Source of the DNA: JAWKWH01 sp041582695
GTDB lineage: Bacteria > Pseudomonadota > Alphaproteobacteria > Rhizobiales > Rhizobiaceae
Assembly (NCBI GenBank): GCA_041582695.1
Contig: JBFIBB010000033.1
Span: forward strand, 1-20,678
DNA: 20,678 nt
Direction: 5' to 3'
A program made the position numbers and the translations under genes. The notes under the pieces were generated by a model. It saw nothing but the letters and a program-made list of their open reading frames with translations. It searched no databases and was not told the DNA's origin. Below, piece by piece: positions 8,498 through 16,264 of the stretch. Position 1 is the stretch's first letter, and each line of letters opens with the position of its first letter.

Positions 8498-9229
8498 CTA
8501 CCAACTGACCTCGGCCGCTGCGATCCGCTTTTCGTTGGTGCGGGTTTCGGCAATGCGGCCGTCATGGAACATGAATACGCGGTGCGCCATCTGCTGGATG
8601 GCGGCATTGTGGGTGATGATTGCGGTGGTTGTACCGAGATCGGTGTTGATCCGCGACAGGGCCTCCAGAACAATGATGCCGGTCTTGGAATCCAGCGCAC
8701 CGGTAGGTTCATCGCACAGAAGGACCTCGGGCCGCTTGACGATGGCGCGGGCGATGGCGACGCGTTGCTGTTCGCCGCCCGACAATTGGGCGGGAAAATG
8801 GTCCATGCGGTTTTCCAGCCCGACCATGGCCAGCGCTTCGTCAGTCCGCATCGGGTTTTTGGCGATCTCGGTCACCAGCTCGACATTTTCCCAGGCAGTC
8901 AGGCTCGGAACGAGATTGTAGAACTGGAATACGAAGCCGACGTGATCGCGGCGGTACCGTGTAAGCTGGCGCTCGGTGTAGCCTGTGAGCTCCTCGCCGC
9001 GGAAAAACACCTTGCCGGAGGTCGGTTCATCCAGTCCGCCCATGATGTTGAGAAGGGTGGATTTTCCTGATCCGGACGGGCCGAGCATAACCGCCAGTTC
9101 GCCGGCAAAGAGATCGAGATCGACGCCCCGCAAGGCACGGACTTCAACCGTGCCCGTTCGGTAGACCTTGGTCACCGCGCGGGCCGAGAATATCGCACCG
9201 GCAGGCTGTTCGATCTCATTTTTCGACAT
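8498..9229 (-). CDS. ABC transporter ATP-binding protein (LolD/MacB type)
   Basis: This 243-residue ATPase has all its nucleotide-binding motifs: Walker A GPSGSGKST (50-58), Q-loop FQFYNL (Q102), signature LSGGEQQ (149-155), Walker B VLLCDEPTGALDS (169-181) and the switch His in ITHN (H207). The sequence GLDEPTSG after Walker A and FQFYNLVPSLTAWENV are typical of the LolD/MacB/FtsE branch that works with FtsX-type permeases. It would energise the permease encoded immediately downstream. The open frame reaches 9313, and ATG codons at 9250 and 9229 are both possible. I chose 9229 because the protein then begins just ahead of the conserved ABC domain and a weak GAAG lies upstream. The gene heads a minus-strand operon that diverges from the AOR operon. 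Confidence 0.92.
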   Translation of the reverse strand: MSKNEIEQPAGAIFSARAVTKVYRTGTVEVRALRGVDLDLFAGELAVMLGPSGSGKSTLLNIMGGLDEPTSGKVFFRGEELTGYTERQLTRYRRDHVGFVFQFYNLVPSLTAWENVELVTEIAKNPMRTDEALAMVGLENRMDHFPAQLSGGEQQRVAIARAIVKRPEVLLCDEPTGALDSKTGIIVLEALSRINTDLGTTTAIITHNAAIQQMAHRVFMFHDGRIAETRTNEKRIAAAEVSW

Positions 9230-9321
9230 AACTTCATCATAGTGTGGCATTCGGCGGCCGCTTTGACACCCGTCAATGAAAAAATTCGTGGCTAACGGGG
9301 CTCGCAGGCGCAATGAGGCGC

Positions 9322-9350
9322 TTGCCCTGAAGCGACATAGTCGTTAGTAT
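9322..9350 (+). promoter_or_regulatory. Predicted sigma70-type promoter of the AOR operon
   Basis: In the divergent intergenic region, TTGCCC (9322-9327) and TAGTAT (9345-9350) are separated by exactly 17 bases, a good -35/-10 pair for a GC-rich alphaproteobacterium. Transcription would begin near 9357, leaving a leader of roughly 70 bases before the AOR start. The AT-rich stretch after it (9351-9365) contrasts with the surrounding sequence. This is a prediction by eye only. Confidence 0.45.
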
Positions 9351-9356
9351 ACGAAC
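9343..9356. promoter_or_regulatory. Near-palindromic operator candidate, GntR-like (GTATAC core)
   Basis: The 14-base sequence GTTAGTATACGAAC matches its own reverse complement at 12 of 14 positions and is centred on GTATAC. It covers the predicted -10 element. GTATAC-centred palindromes are common operators for FadR/FCD-type GntR regulators of catabolic operons, so repression relieved by a pathway metabolite is plausible. No regulator gene is present in the window. The regulator family is inferred. Confidence 0.4.
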
Positions 9357-9413
9357 AAATATTAAGCGTTCATGCCGGCATTCGGCGCCCGCCGTGGCAG
9401 ACCGGCAAACGCA

Positions 9414-9420
9414 GAGGGAG
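9414..9420 (+). promoter_or_regulatory. Ribosome binding site deciding the AOR start
   Basis: GAGGGAG at 9414-9420 lies 9 bases before ATG 9430 but directly abuts the alternative ATG at 9421. The spacing favours 9430 as the translation start over 9421 or the GTG at 9394. Confidence 0.5.
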
Positions 9421-9429
9421 ATGAGAAGG

Positions 9430-11157
9430 ATGAGACGCTACCTTCATTTCGATCTCGGGTCTCGTTCCATTCGCACCGAGGAACTGCATGGCAAGGACAT
9501 TTCAGTCTGCGGTCGCTACTTCATCGTCAAGGCCCTGTTGGAGCAGGGTGTTGCCGGTGTCGACCCGCTCGGACCCGACAATCCGCTGATCTTTTCAGCC
9601 GGGCCGCTGGCCGGCACGAATTTCTCCAACGCAAACCGCCTGAGCGTCGGCTGCAAGAGCCCGCTGACGGGAGGCATCAAGGAGGCCAACTCCGGCGGAA
9701 CATTCGCTTTTGCCCTAGGCCAACTTGAAATCGCCGGCTTCACTTTGCACGGGGTGTCGGATGACTGGATCGTCATCCATATTCCGAAGGAAGGGGAAAT
9801 CCGCTTCCTTGATGCCACGCCTTACATGGGCATGGGCAATTTCGAGACCGCCAGAAAGCTGCATGAGGAATTCGGCGACAAGGTATCGCTGGCCCTCTGC
9901 GGCCCGGTCGGCGAGTATCAGGGCCTGTTGGCGGGCATCGCTTTCTCGGACACGGACAACCGGCCTTCGCGGCTGTCAGCGCGCGGCGGTGTGGGCGCGG
10001 TTATGGGGTCGAGGAAGGTCAAGGCGATCGTCGTCGACAAGCACAAGATGCCGACGCTGCACGATCGCAAGAAGGTGATGACGGCGGTCAAGGAATATGG
10101 CCGCCAACTCAACGAAGGCGTGGCGATCCAGGCGTTCAAGACGCATGGCACGGCGATGGTGGCGGATCTTACCAACCGTCTCGGCGCGCTGCCGGTCCGG
10201 AACTTCTCGGGCGGGCAGGTGGTGAAGGCCGGCGAAGGCCCGCTGAAAATGGGCGGTGACTACATTCGAGAACTCTATCTCGAACGCGGAGGCGAGCCGT
10301 CGCACGCCTGCATGCCGGGCTGCCTGATCAAGTGTTCCAATGTCTATGTAGACAAGAAGGGCCGCGAAATCGTCTCGCCGCTGGAATACGAAACCATCGG
10401 CCTGCTCGGCACCAATTGCGGACTGACCGATCCGGACGATCTCGCCTATCTGAACGAAACGGCGAACGATCTTGGCATCGACACCATCGAGGTCGGCGCG
10501 ATGATCGCCGTGCTCATGGATGCCGGCCAGGCAGAATACGGCGATACGGCATTCATGGCCAAATGCCTGGAAGATATCGGCAAGGGCAATGAGCGCGGCC
10601 GCATACTGGCGCAGGGCACAGCACGGGTAGGCGCGCATTTCGGCGTCAAGCGCGTGCCGGTGATCAAGAAGCAGGCGATCAGCGCCTATGATCCGCGAAT
10701 TATCGAGGTGACAGGCGTTTCGATGATGGTGACGGCGCAGGGCGCTGACCACACTACGGGCAATGCGCCTTCGTTTGTGACTTCCGACAAGGACGTCAAG
10801 GCGGTCGCGGCCGAAAGCTACCGGATGCAGGTGAACAGCGCTATCGCCGATTCGCTGGGACTTTGCGTGTTTGGGCGCTCGGTTACCGATCCGAACCGCA
10901 AGCTGATCGCACAGGCGATCAACGACGCGCATGACAGCGATGTCGACGAGAATTTCATCATCGAGATCGGGCGCAAAACCCTCGAGCTCGAAGCCGAGTT
11001 CAATCGCCAAGCCGGATTTACCGTCGAGGACGACGAACTGCCGGCGTTTTTCCGCGATGAACAACTGCCGCCGACCAACAAAAAAGCGCGGCTGGTAGCC
11101 GAAGAGGTCAACCGGTACATGCGCGACTTCCATTCCTCGGCAACGATACCGGTCTGA
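9430..11157 (+). CDS. Aldehyde:ferredoxin oxidoreductase (AOR) family protein
   Basis: This is a 575-residue member of the tungsten/molybdenum bispterin AOR family, close to the usual 600 residues. The N-terminal AOR domain includes LIFSAGPLAGT and SGGTFAFAL. Pterin-binding elements seen are NDLGIDT (346-352) and DSLGLC (474-479). The iron-sulfur Cys set is C294, C298, C302 and C479. The first three are spaced C-x3-C-x3-C, whereas Pyrococcus furiosus AOR has C-x2-C-x3-C. Family members oxidise aldehydes to acids with ferredoxin-like acceptors, or run in reverse, usually in anaerobes. No dedicated ferredoxin or FAD partner of the AorABC kind is adjacent, but Mo-hydroxylase subunits follow 1 base later. 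The actual reaction is unknown; a redox step on an aldehyde or on a ring is possible. Confidence 0.85.
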   Translation: MRRYLHFDLGSRSIRTEELHGKDISVCGRYFIVKALLEQGVAGVDPLGPDNPLIFSAGPLAGTNFSNANRLSVGCKSPLTGGIKEANSGGTFAFALGQLEIAGFTLHGVSDDWIVIHIPKEGEIRFLDATPYMGMGNFETARKLHEEFGDKVSLALCGPVGEYQGLLAGIAFSDTDNRPSRLSARGGVGAVMGSRKVKAIVVDKHKMPTLHDRKKVMTAVKEYGRQLNEGVAIQAFKTHGTAMVADLTNRLGALPVRNFSGGQVVKAGEGPLKMGGDYIRELYLERGGEPSHACMPGCLIKCSNVYVDKKGREIVSPLEYETIGLLGTNCGLTDPDDLAYLNETANDLGIDTIEVGAMIAVLMDAGQAEYGDTAFMAKCLEDIGKGNERGRILAQGTARVGAHFGVKRVPVIKKQAISAYDPRIIEVTGVSMMVTAQGADHTTGNAPSFVTSDKDVKAVAAESYRMQVNSAIADSLGLCVFGRSVTDPNRKLIAQAINDAHDSDVDENFIIEIGRKTLELEAEFNRQAGFTVEDDELPAFFRDEQLPPTNKKARLVAEEVNRYMRDFHSSATIPV

Positions 11158-11158
11158 G

Positions 11159-12010
11159 ATGATGTACGAGCGGCCCGCAACACTGGACAATGCGCTGGCC
11201 TCGCTCTCGGGCAGCGTGAAAAAAATTCTGGCGGGTGGAACCGACTATTACCCGATGCTGGGTGACCGGCCGCCCCGCGTGCCGGTTGTAGACATCACGG
11301 GTATAGAAGCGCTCCGCGGCATACGGGAAGAGGCCGATCACTGGCATATAGGCGCGCTGACGACCTGGACGGATGTTCTGCGCGCTGATTTGCCACCGGC
11401 TTTCGACGGGTTGAAACTGGCCGCGCGCGAGGTTGGATCGATCCAGATCCAGAACCGGGCGACGGTTGCCGGCAACCTTTGCAATGCGTCGCCCGCCGCC
11501 GACGGCGTGCCGCCGTTGCTGACGCTTGACGCGGAGATTCAACTGAAGTCGGCAAGTGGCGAAAGACGCTTGCCCCTCGGCGAGTTCATCAACGGCTACC
11601 GTTCGACGGTGCTGGAGCCCGGCGAGCTGGTGACGGCCATCACCGTGCCCAAGCAGTCGGCTGGCGGAAGATCGTCGTTCCTGAAACTGGGCGCGAGGAA
11701 ATATCTCGTCATATCGATCGCGATGACAGCCGCCCGGATCGTGCTGGACGATGGCGGATTGATTGACCATGCGGCAATCGCGGTCGGCGCCTGTTCCGCG
11801 GTGGCGCGGCGGTTGGGCGAACTGGAAGCGGAACTCGTCGGCCACGATCCCGCAGCCGGATTTGCGGGCGCCGTGCAGCCGCATCACCTGAAACCGCTTT
11901 CGCCGATAAGCGACGTGCGGGCCAGCGCCGGTTACCGGTCCGACGCCGCCGCGGAACTGGTCGAACGAACGTTGCAATCCTGTGTCGTGCCCGGAAAGGC
12001 TACACAATGA
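11159..12010 (+). CDS. FAD-binding subunit of a xanthine dehydrogenase-family molybdenum hydroxylase (CoxM-like)
   Basis: This 283-residue protein is the medium, FAD-binding subunit of a molybdenum hydroxylase. The two FAD-binding motifs are visible: AGGTDYYP (25-32) and TVAGNLCNASPAAD (102-115). The C-terminal CO dehydrogenase flavoprotein domain follows. It passes electrons from the Fe-S domains of its partner to an external acceptor. The start ATG at 11159 lies 1 base after the AOR stop, and a second ATG follows immediately. Its stop overlaps the next gene's ATG by 4 bases (ATGA), so it is translationally coupled to its large partner. Family membership is clear; the substrate is set by the partner subunit and is unknown. 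Confidence 0.92.
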   Translation: MMYERPATLDNALASLSGSVKKILAGGTDYYPMLGDRPPRVPVVDITGIEALRGIREEADHWHIGALTTWTDVLRADLPPAFDGLKLAAREVGSIQIQNRATVAGNLCNASPAADGVPPLLTLDAEIQLKSASGERRLPLGEFINGYRSTVLEPGELVTAITVPKQSAGGRSSFLKLGARKYLVISIAMTAARIVLDDGGLIDHAAIAVGACSAVARRLGELEAELVGHDPAAGFAGAVQPHHLKPLSPISDVRASAGYRSDAAAELVERTLQSCVVPGKATQ

Positions 12011-14748
12011 ACGGCCCGGCTTCCATGATCGTCAACGGCAAACCGGTTACGACCGGTGGAGCCACCAGGCTTTCAGCGTATCTCCGCGACGAACTGGGAC
12101 TTCGCGGCACCAAGGTCGGGTGCGATGCAGGAGATTGCGGCGCCTGCACCGTGATGATTGATGGCGAGACTGCGTGTTCCTGCCTCGTCGCCGCCGGGCA
12201 AGCGGCAGGATGCTCCGTCACCACGGTCGAAGGCCTTCGTGCCAATGGCCATCTCAGCACCCTTCAGGAAAGCTTCCTGAAGCATGGGGCGGCGCAATGC
12301 GGCATCTGCACGCCAGGAATGCTGGTCAGCGCGCGCGCACTGCTCGACCGCAATCCCCGCCCGAGCCGGGATGAGGTGCAGGACGCGCTCGGAGGCGTGC
12401 TCTGCCGCTGCACCGGTTACGCCAAAATCATCGACGCGGTCATGGATGCCGCAAATGCGGCTCCTGCCGTGGTCAACCTGCCGGGCCGGGTTGGCGATCG
12501 CATCCGCCATGTCGACGGGCCGCCGAAGGTAACGGGAGAGACCGTGTATGGCGCGGACAGCATGCCCGAAGACGCGGTTCTGGTGCGCGTCGTCCGCAGC
12601 CCGCACCACCACGCACGCTTTTCCATTGGCGACAAACAAGCTTTTCTGGCCCGTCATCCCGGATTGCTCGCCGTGTTCGACGCGTCGGATGTACCCGGCC
12701 GCAATTGCCATGGCGTAATTGCGCCATTCGCAGATCAGCCGGTTTTCGCCGAGGGCGTCGCGCGCTTCAAGGGTGAGGCGGTTGCGGCGGTCGCGGGCGA
12801 ACGCAAGGCCGTTCTCGCGCTCGACATGGGCGAGTTTCCCATCGACTGGACCGTGCTCGAACATGCGTTGCTCCCGGATGAAGCATTGGCGCCGGGAGCG
12901 GCCCGACTTCACGAAAAGCGCGAAGGCAACGTGCTGGTGCGCGGTCTCGTCAAGCGCGGAGACGCCGACGCCGGAATCGCGAATTCGGACCATCAGGTGT
13001 CTGGACGATTTACGACTCCGTTCATCGAGCACGCCTATATCGAGCCCGAGGCCGGATATGCCCGACCCGCGGGCAACGGCATCGAGATCGTCGGCTGCAC
13101 ACAGACCGCTTACATGAACCGGGACGAATTGGCCTCGATCACGGGACTTGATGCGGATGCTGTGCGCGTCATTCCGAGCGCCTGCGGCGGGGGTTTCGGG
13201 TCAAAGCTCGATCTCAGTTGGCAGCCCTATGTGACCATCGCGGCGCTGGCGCTCAACCGCCCGGCTGCTATCGTCTATTCGCGCACCGAATCCATGCAGT
13301 CGACGACCAAGCGGCATCCCTCCTGCATCGACGCCACCGTTGCCTGCGATTCCAGCGGCCGCATCACGGGCATGGTGTTCGACGCAACGTTCAACACGGG
13401 AGCCTACGCCAGTTGGGGCCCGACCGTGGCAAACCGGGTTCCGGTACATGCATCCGGTCCCTACTTCATCGAGAATTACCGCGCCGACAGCTCCGCCGTG
13501 CATACCCACTGCGCGCCATCGGGAGCATTTCGCGGTTTCGGCGTACCGCAATCGGCGGTGGCGCAAGAATGCCTGTTCGACGAACTGGCCGACAAGGCTG
13601 GTATCGACAGGTTGCAGTTCCGCCTGCTCAACGCGCTCGACAACGGGCAACCCACGGTGACCGGCCAGGCTTTCGACAGCGGCGTCGGCATTAGGCAGTG
13701 CCTGCAGGCGCTGGAACCGCACTGGCTGGAGGCAAGGCGCAGCGCCGCCGAATTCAACGACAAAGCGCGCGCCAGCGGCTCGCCGCTGCGCCGCGGCGCC
13801 GGCATCGGTACCTGTTGGTACGGCTGCGGCAATACCTCGCTGCCCAATCCGTCGACGATCCGCATCGGAGTGAGGGCCGACGGGAGCGTCGTGCTGCACC
13901 AGGGCGCGATCGACATCGGTCAGGGATCCAGCACGGTGATCGCGCAGATCGTTGCGCAAGTGCTCGGCATGGAGATCAGCGATATCCAGTTCGTCGGCGC
14001 CGACACCGCGCTTACACCTGATGGCGGCAAAACCTCCGCCTCGCGCCAGACGTTCGTCAGCGGCAAGGCCGCGAAAAAATCCGCGGAGGCGCTGCGCGCG
14101 GAGGTCTTGCGGCATGCCAATGTATCGGGCGATGCGCGCATCTCCTTCGAGGCGGGAAGAATAGCAGTAACGGACGCCGTCACCGTATCGCATGTGGAGC
14201 TCGCAGGCCTGGAGGCAAATGAGCACGGCTATGTGTTCATGGCGCAGGAAACCTACGATCCGCCAGTTAAACCGCTGGACAAGGACGGGCAGGGCCACCC
14301 TTACGCGCTTTACGGCTATGGCGCGCAGCTGGCCGAACTGACCGTGGATACCGGGCTTGGAACGGTCAAACTCGACCGGATCACCGCCGCTCACGATGTC
14401 GGCAAGGCGATCAACCCGATGCTGGTGGAAGGCCAAATTGAAGGCGGAATAGCTCAGGGCATCGGTCTGGCGCTGATGGAGGAGTTCCTTCCCGGCCGCA
14501 CCGAAAACCTGCACGATTACCTGATCCCCACTTTCGGCGACGTGCCGCCGATCGAAAGCATCATCATCGAGGTTCCCGACGCAGAGGGTCCTTTCGGAGC
14601 CAAGGGTCTTGGCGAGCACGTGCTGATACCGACCGCGCCGGCAATCCTCAATGCGATCCGCGACGCCACCGGCGCGCGGGTGCGCGAGCTACCTGCCACA
14701 CCGCACAAGGTGCTGGCGGCCATAAGGGAGGCTGAGAGCAATGGCTGA
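12007..14748 (+). CDS. Fused [2Fe-2S] and molybdopterin subunit of a xanthine dehydrogenase-family hydroxylase
   Basis: This 913-residue protein joins the small iron-sulfur and the large molybdenum subunits in one chain. The plant-ferredoxin-type cluster uses C39, C44, C47 and C59; the second cluster uses C98, C101, C133 and C135 (CGICTPGM and CRCTGY). The Mo-pterin region contains CGGGFGSK (393-400), RGFG (509-512) and GQGSS (from 638). The catalytic base in FGAKGLGEH is E870. This architecture and length match the Desulfovibrio gigas aldehyde oxidoreductase (907 residues, catalytic E869), which lacks a flavin subunit; here one is encoded next door. The enzyme would hydroxylate an aldehyde or the carbon next to a ring nitrogen using water. 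It overlaps its neighbours by 4 and 8 bases. No XdhC-type maturation gene is visible. Confidence 0.93.
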   Translation: MNGPASMIVNGKPVTTGGATRLSAYLRDELGLRGTKVGCDAGDCGACTVMIDGETACSCLVAAGQAAGCSVTTVEGLRANGHLSTLQESFLKHGAAQCGICTPGMLVSARALLDRNPRPSRDEVQDALGGVLCRCTGYAKIIDAVMDAANAAPAVVNLPGRVGDRIRHVDGPPKVTGETVYGADSMPEDAVLVRVVRSPHHHARFSIGDKQAFLARHPGLLAVFDASDVPGRNCHGVIAPFADQPVFAEGVARFKGEAVAAVAGERKAVLALDMGEFPIDWTVLEHALLPDEALAPGAARLHEKREGNVLVRGLVKRGDADAGIANSDHQVSGRFTTPFIEHAYIEPEAGYARPAGNGIEIVGCTQTAYMNRDELASITGLDADAVRVIPSACGGGFGSKLDLSWQPYVTIAALALNRPAAIVYSRTESMQSTTKRHPSCIDATVACDSSGRITGMVFDATFNTGAYASWGPTVANRVPVHASGPYFIENYRADSSAVHTHCAPSGAFRGFGVPQSAVAQECLFDELADKAGIDRLQFRLLNALDNGQPTVTGQAFDSGVGIRQCLQALEPHWLEARRSAAEFNDKARASGSPLRRGAGIGTCWYGCGNTSLPNPSTIRIGVRADGSVVLHQGAIDIGQGSSTVIAQIVAQVLGMEISDIQFVGADTALTPDGGKTSASRQTFVSGKAAKKSAEALRAEVLRHANVSGDARISFEAGRIAVTDAVTVSHVELAGLEANEHGYVFMAQETYDPPVKPLDKDGQGHPYALYGYGAQLAELTVDTGLGTVKLDRITAAHDVGKAINPMLVEGQIEGGIAQGIGLALMEEFLPGRTENLHDYLIPTFGDVPPIESIIIEVPDAEGPFGAKGLGEHVLIPTAPAILNAIRDATGARVRELPATPHKVLAAIREAESNG

Positions 14749-16264
14749 AGCCCAGATCAAACCGGAGAAGATCCGCTGCGACGCTTGTCCGGTGATGTGC
14801 TACATCGCCGAGGGAAGGGCGGGCGCCTGTGACCGGTACGCCAACGAAGGCGGGCAGCTTGTGCGCCTCGATGCGCTGACAATCATCGAGCGCAAGGTAG
14901 AAAAGGGCGGCGAACTGGTGCCGTTCCTCGACAATTCAAAAGACTGGGATGGCGAGTTCATCTCCCAGCCGGGCACATTCGTGACCGCGGTCGGCGCCGG
15001 CACAACCTATCCCGACTACAAGCCCGCGCCGTTCATCGTTTCAAGCGAGGTCAACGGCGTCGACATGATCACGGTCGTGACCGAGGGAATCTTCAGTTAT
15101 TGCGGCGCCAAGATCAAAATCGACACCGACCGCCATCTCGGACCCGAACGTAATCTGGTGCGGGCGGAAGGCGAGCCGGTCGGCCATGTGACAACCGGCG
15201 AATACGGTTCGCAGATGCTGTCGCTCGGCGGCGTGCATCACCTGACCGGCGGCGGCAAGAAAGAGGGGCGCGTCACATGCGCCACGCTGCTGGCGCTGTG
15301 CAACGGCGAAGCCGTCGAACTCACAATAGACGAGGGGTCGACCGTCGTGGTGCAGGCCGGCAAGGCGCCGATCGTAAACGGCGTCAGGGAAGAGCGCATG
15401 CGTGTCGGCTGCGGTTCGGCAACGGTCGGCATGTTCGCCTCGCAATGGAAGGGGCTGGTCGACGAAGTGGTGGTCGTCGACGATCACATCACCGGTGTCA
15501 TGTCCGAGCATCAGGCCGGCAAGGTGATAGGCTGGGAGCCGACGGGCATCAAGATCAAGGGCAGGCGCTCGACGCCGGGACGCTATTTCCAGGTCGCCGA
15601 ACCGGGCACGGGCTGGGGCGGCACCGATCTGGACGATCCGCTGGTCATTCTCGGCGAGTTCGACGCCAAGGTCGCCCGGCCGGGGCAGTCGCTGCTGATG
15701 GTTTCCACGACTGGCGAGCAATTCGCCTACTACGAACTCGACGAAGAATTGCGGCCGGTCAGGCTCGACATGCCGGAAAGGTTGATGCCATCAGTTGGCA
15801 GGATCGAGGAAAATTGCGAACCGGCGCTCTGCTCTGTCGTGTTCATGGGCGGCGCGGGCGGCTCGCTTCGCGCCGGGGTGACAGAAAACCCGGTCAAGCT
15901 CACGCGCTCGGTGAAAGAGGCGCTGACGTTCGTCACCTGCGGCGGGGCGCCGACCTACATCTGGCCCGGAGGCGGTATCACCGTGATGGCCGATGTGACG
16001 CGGATGCCGGAAAACTCTTTCGGCTATGTGCCGACACCGGCGCTGGTGGCGCCGATCGAGTTCACCATGCGGCGCAGCGACTACGAGGCTCTCGGCGGCC
16101 ATATGGGCCATGTCATGCCGCTCGCCGATGCGATCGCCGGCATGAAAGCAAAGCAGAACGACCACATACTCAAGGGCAAGAGGCAGGTTGGGCAAGGGAA
16201 AGACAACCCCTGGCCAACGGAGCCCGGCCATTATCGGTGGGGCAAGCGGGAGGGCGCGGCGTGA
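14741..16264 (+). CDS. 6-hydroxynicotinate reductase-like iron-sulfur protein
   Basis: This 507-residue protein resembles proteins annotated as 6-hydroxynicotinate reductase; I recognise it by family memory, not by a search. An N-terminal CX2CX3CX9C motif (C13, C16, C20, C30) probably holds an Fe-S cluster. Further Cys are at about 121, 180, 187, 224, 359, 364 and 400, eleven in all. Gly-rich stretches near 370-380 (GGAGGSLRAG) and 400-412 (CGGAPTYIWPGGG) look like cofactor-binding loops. The Eubacterium barkeri enzyme reduces 6-hydroxynicotinate to a tetrahydro-6-oxo product and carries covalent flavin plus Fe-S clusters. The sequence T179-C-A-T182 partly resembles an ApbE flavinylation site. 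It overlaps the Mo subunit by 8 bases and the UPF0280 gene by 4. Reduction of a hydroxylated ring is inferred; the true substrate may differ from nicotinate. Confidence 0.7.
   Translation: MAEAQIKPEKIRCDACPVMCYIAEGRAGACDRYANEGGQLVRLDALTIIERKVEKGGELVPFLDNSKDWDGEFISQPGTFVTAVGAGTTYPDYKPAPFIVSSEVNGVDMITVVTEGIFSYCGAKIKIDTDRHLGPERNLVRAEGEPVGHVTTGEYGSQMLSLGGVHHLTGGGKKEGRVTCATLLALCNGEAVELTIDEGSTVVVQAGKAPIVNGVREERMRVGCGSATVGMFASQWKGLVDEVVVVDDHITGVMSEHQAGKVIGWEPTGIKIKGRRSTPGRYFQVAEPGTGWGGTDLDDPLVILGEFDAKVARPGQSLLMVSTTGEQFAYYELDEELRPVRLDMPERLMPSVGRIEENCEPALCSVVFMGGAGGSLRAGVTENPVKLTRSVKEALTFVTCGGAPTYIWPGGGITVMADVTRMPENSFGYVPTPALVAPIEFTMRRSDYEALGGHMGHVMPLADAIAGMKAKQNDHILKGKRQVGQGKDNPWPTEPGHYRWGKREGAA

Noticed and set aside
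9236..9241. TATGAT on the minus strand as a -10 box for the exporter operon, giving a leaderless transcript at ATG 9229
   Set aside because: The hexamer is good, but no acceptable -35 lies 16-18 bases upstream. TTGACG (9276-9271) is too far away.
9976..11190. 404-codon open frame on the minus strand opposite the AOR gene
   Set aside because: Antisense shadow of a strongly conserved gene; no motifs or plausible start context.
13201..14619. 472-codon open frame on the minus strand opposite the Mo subunit
   Set aside because: It lies wholly antisense to a clear enzyme gene, shows no recognisable domain and has the Arg/His/Asp-rich composition typical of shadow frames in GC-rich DNA.
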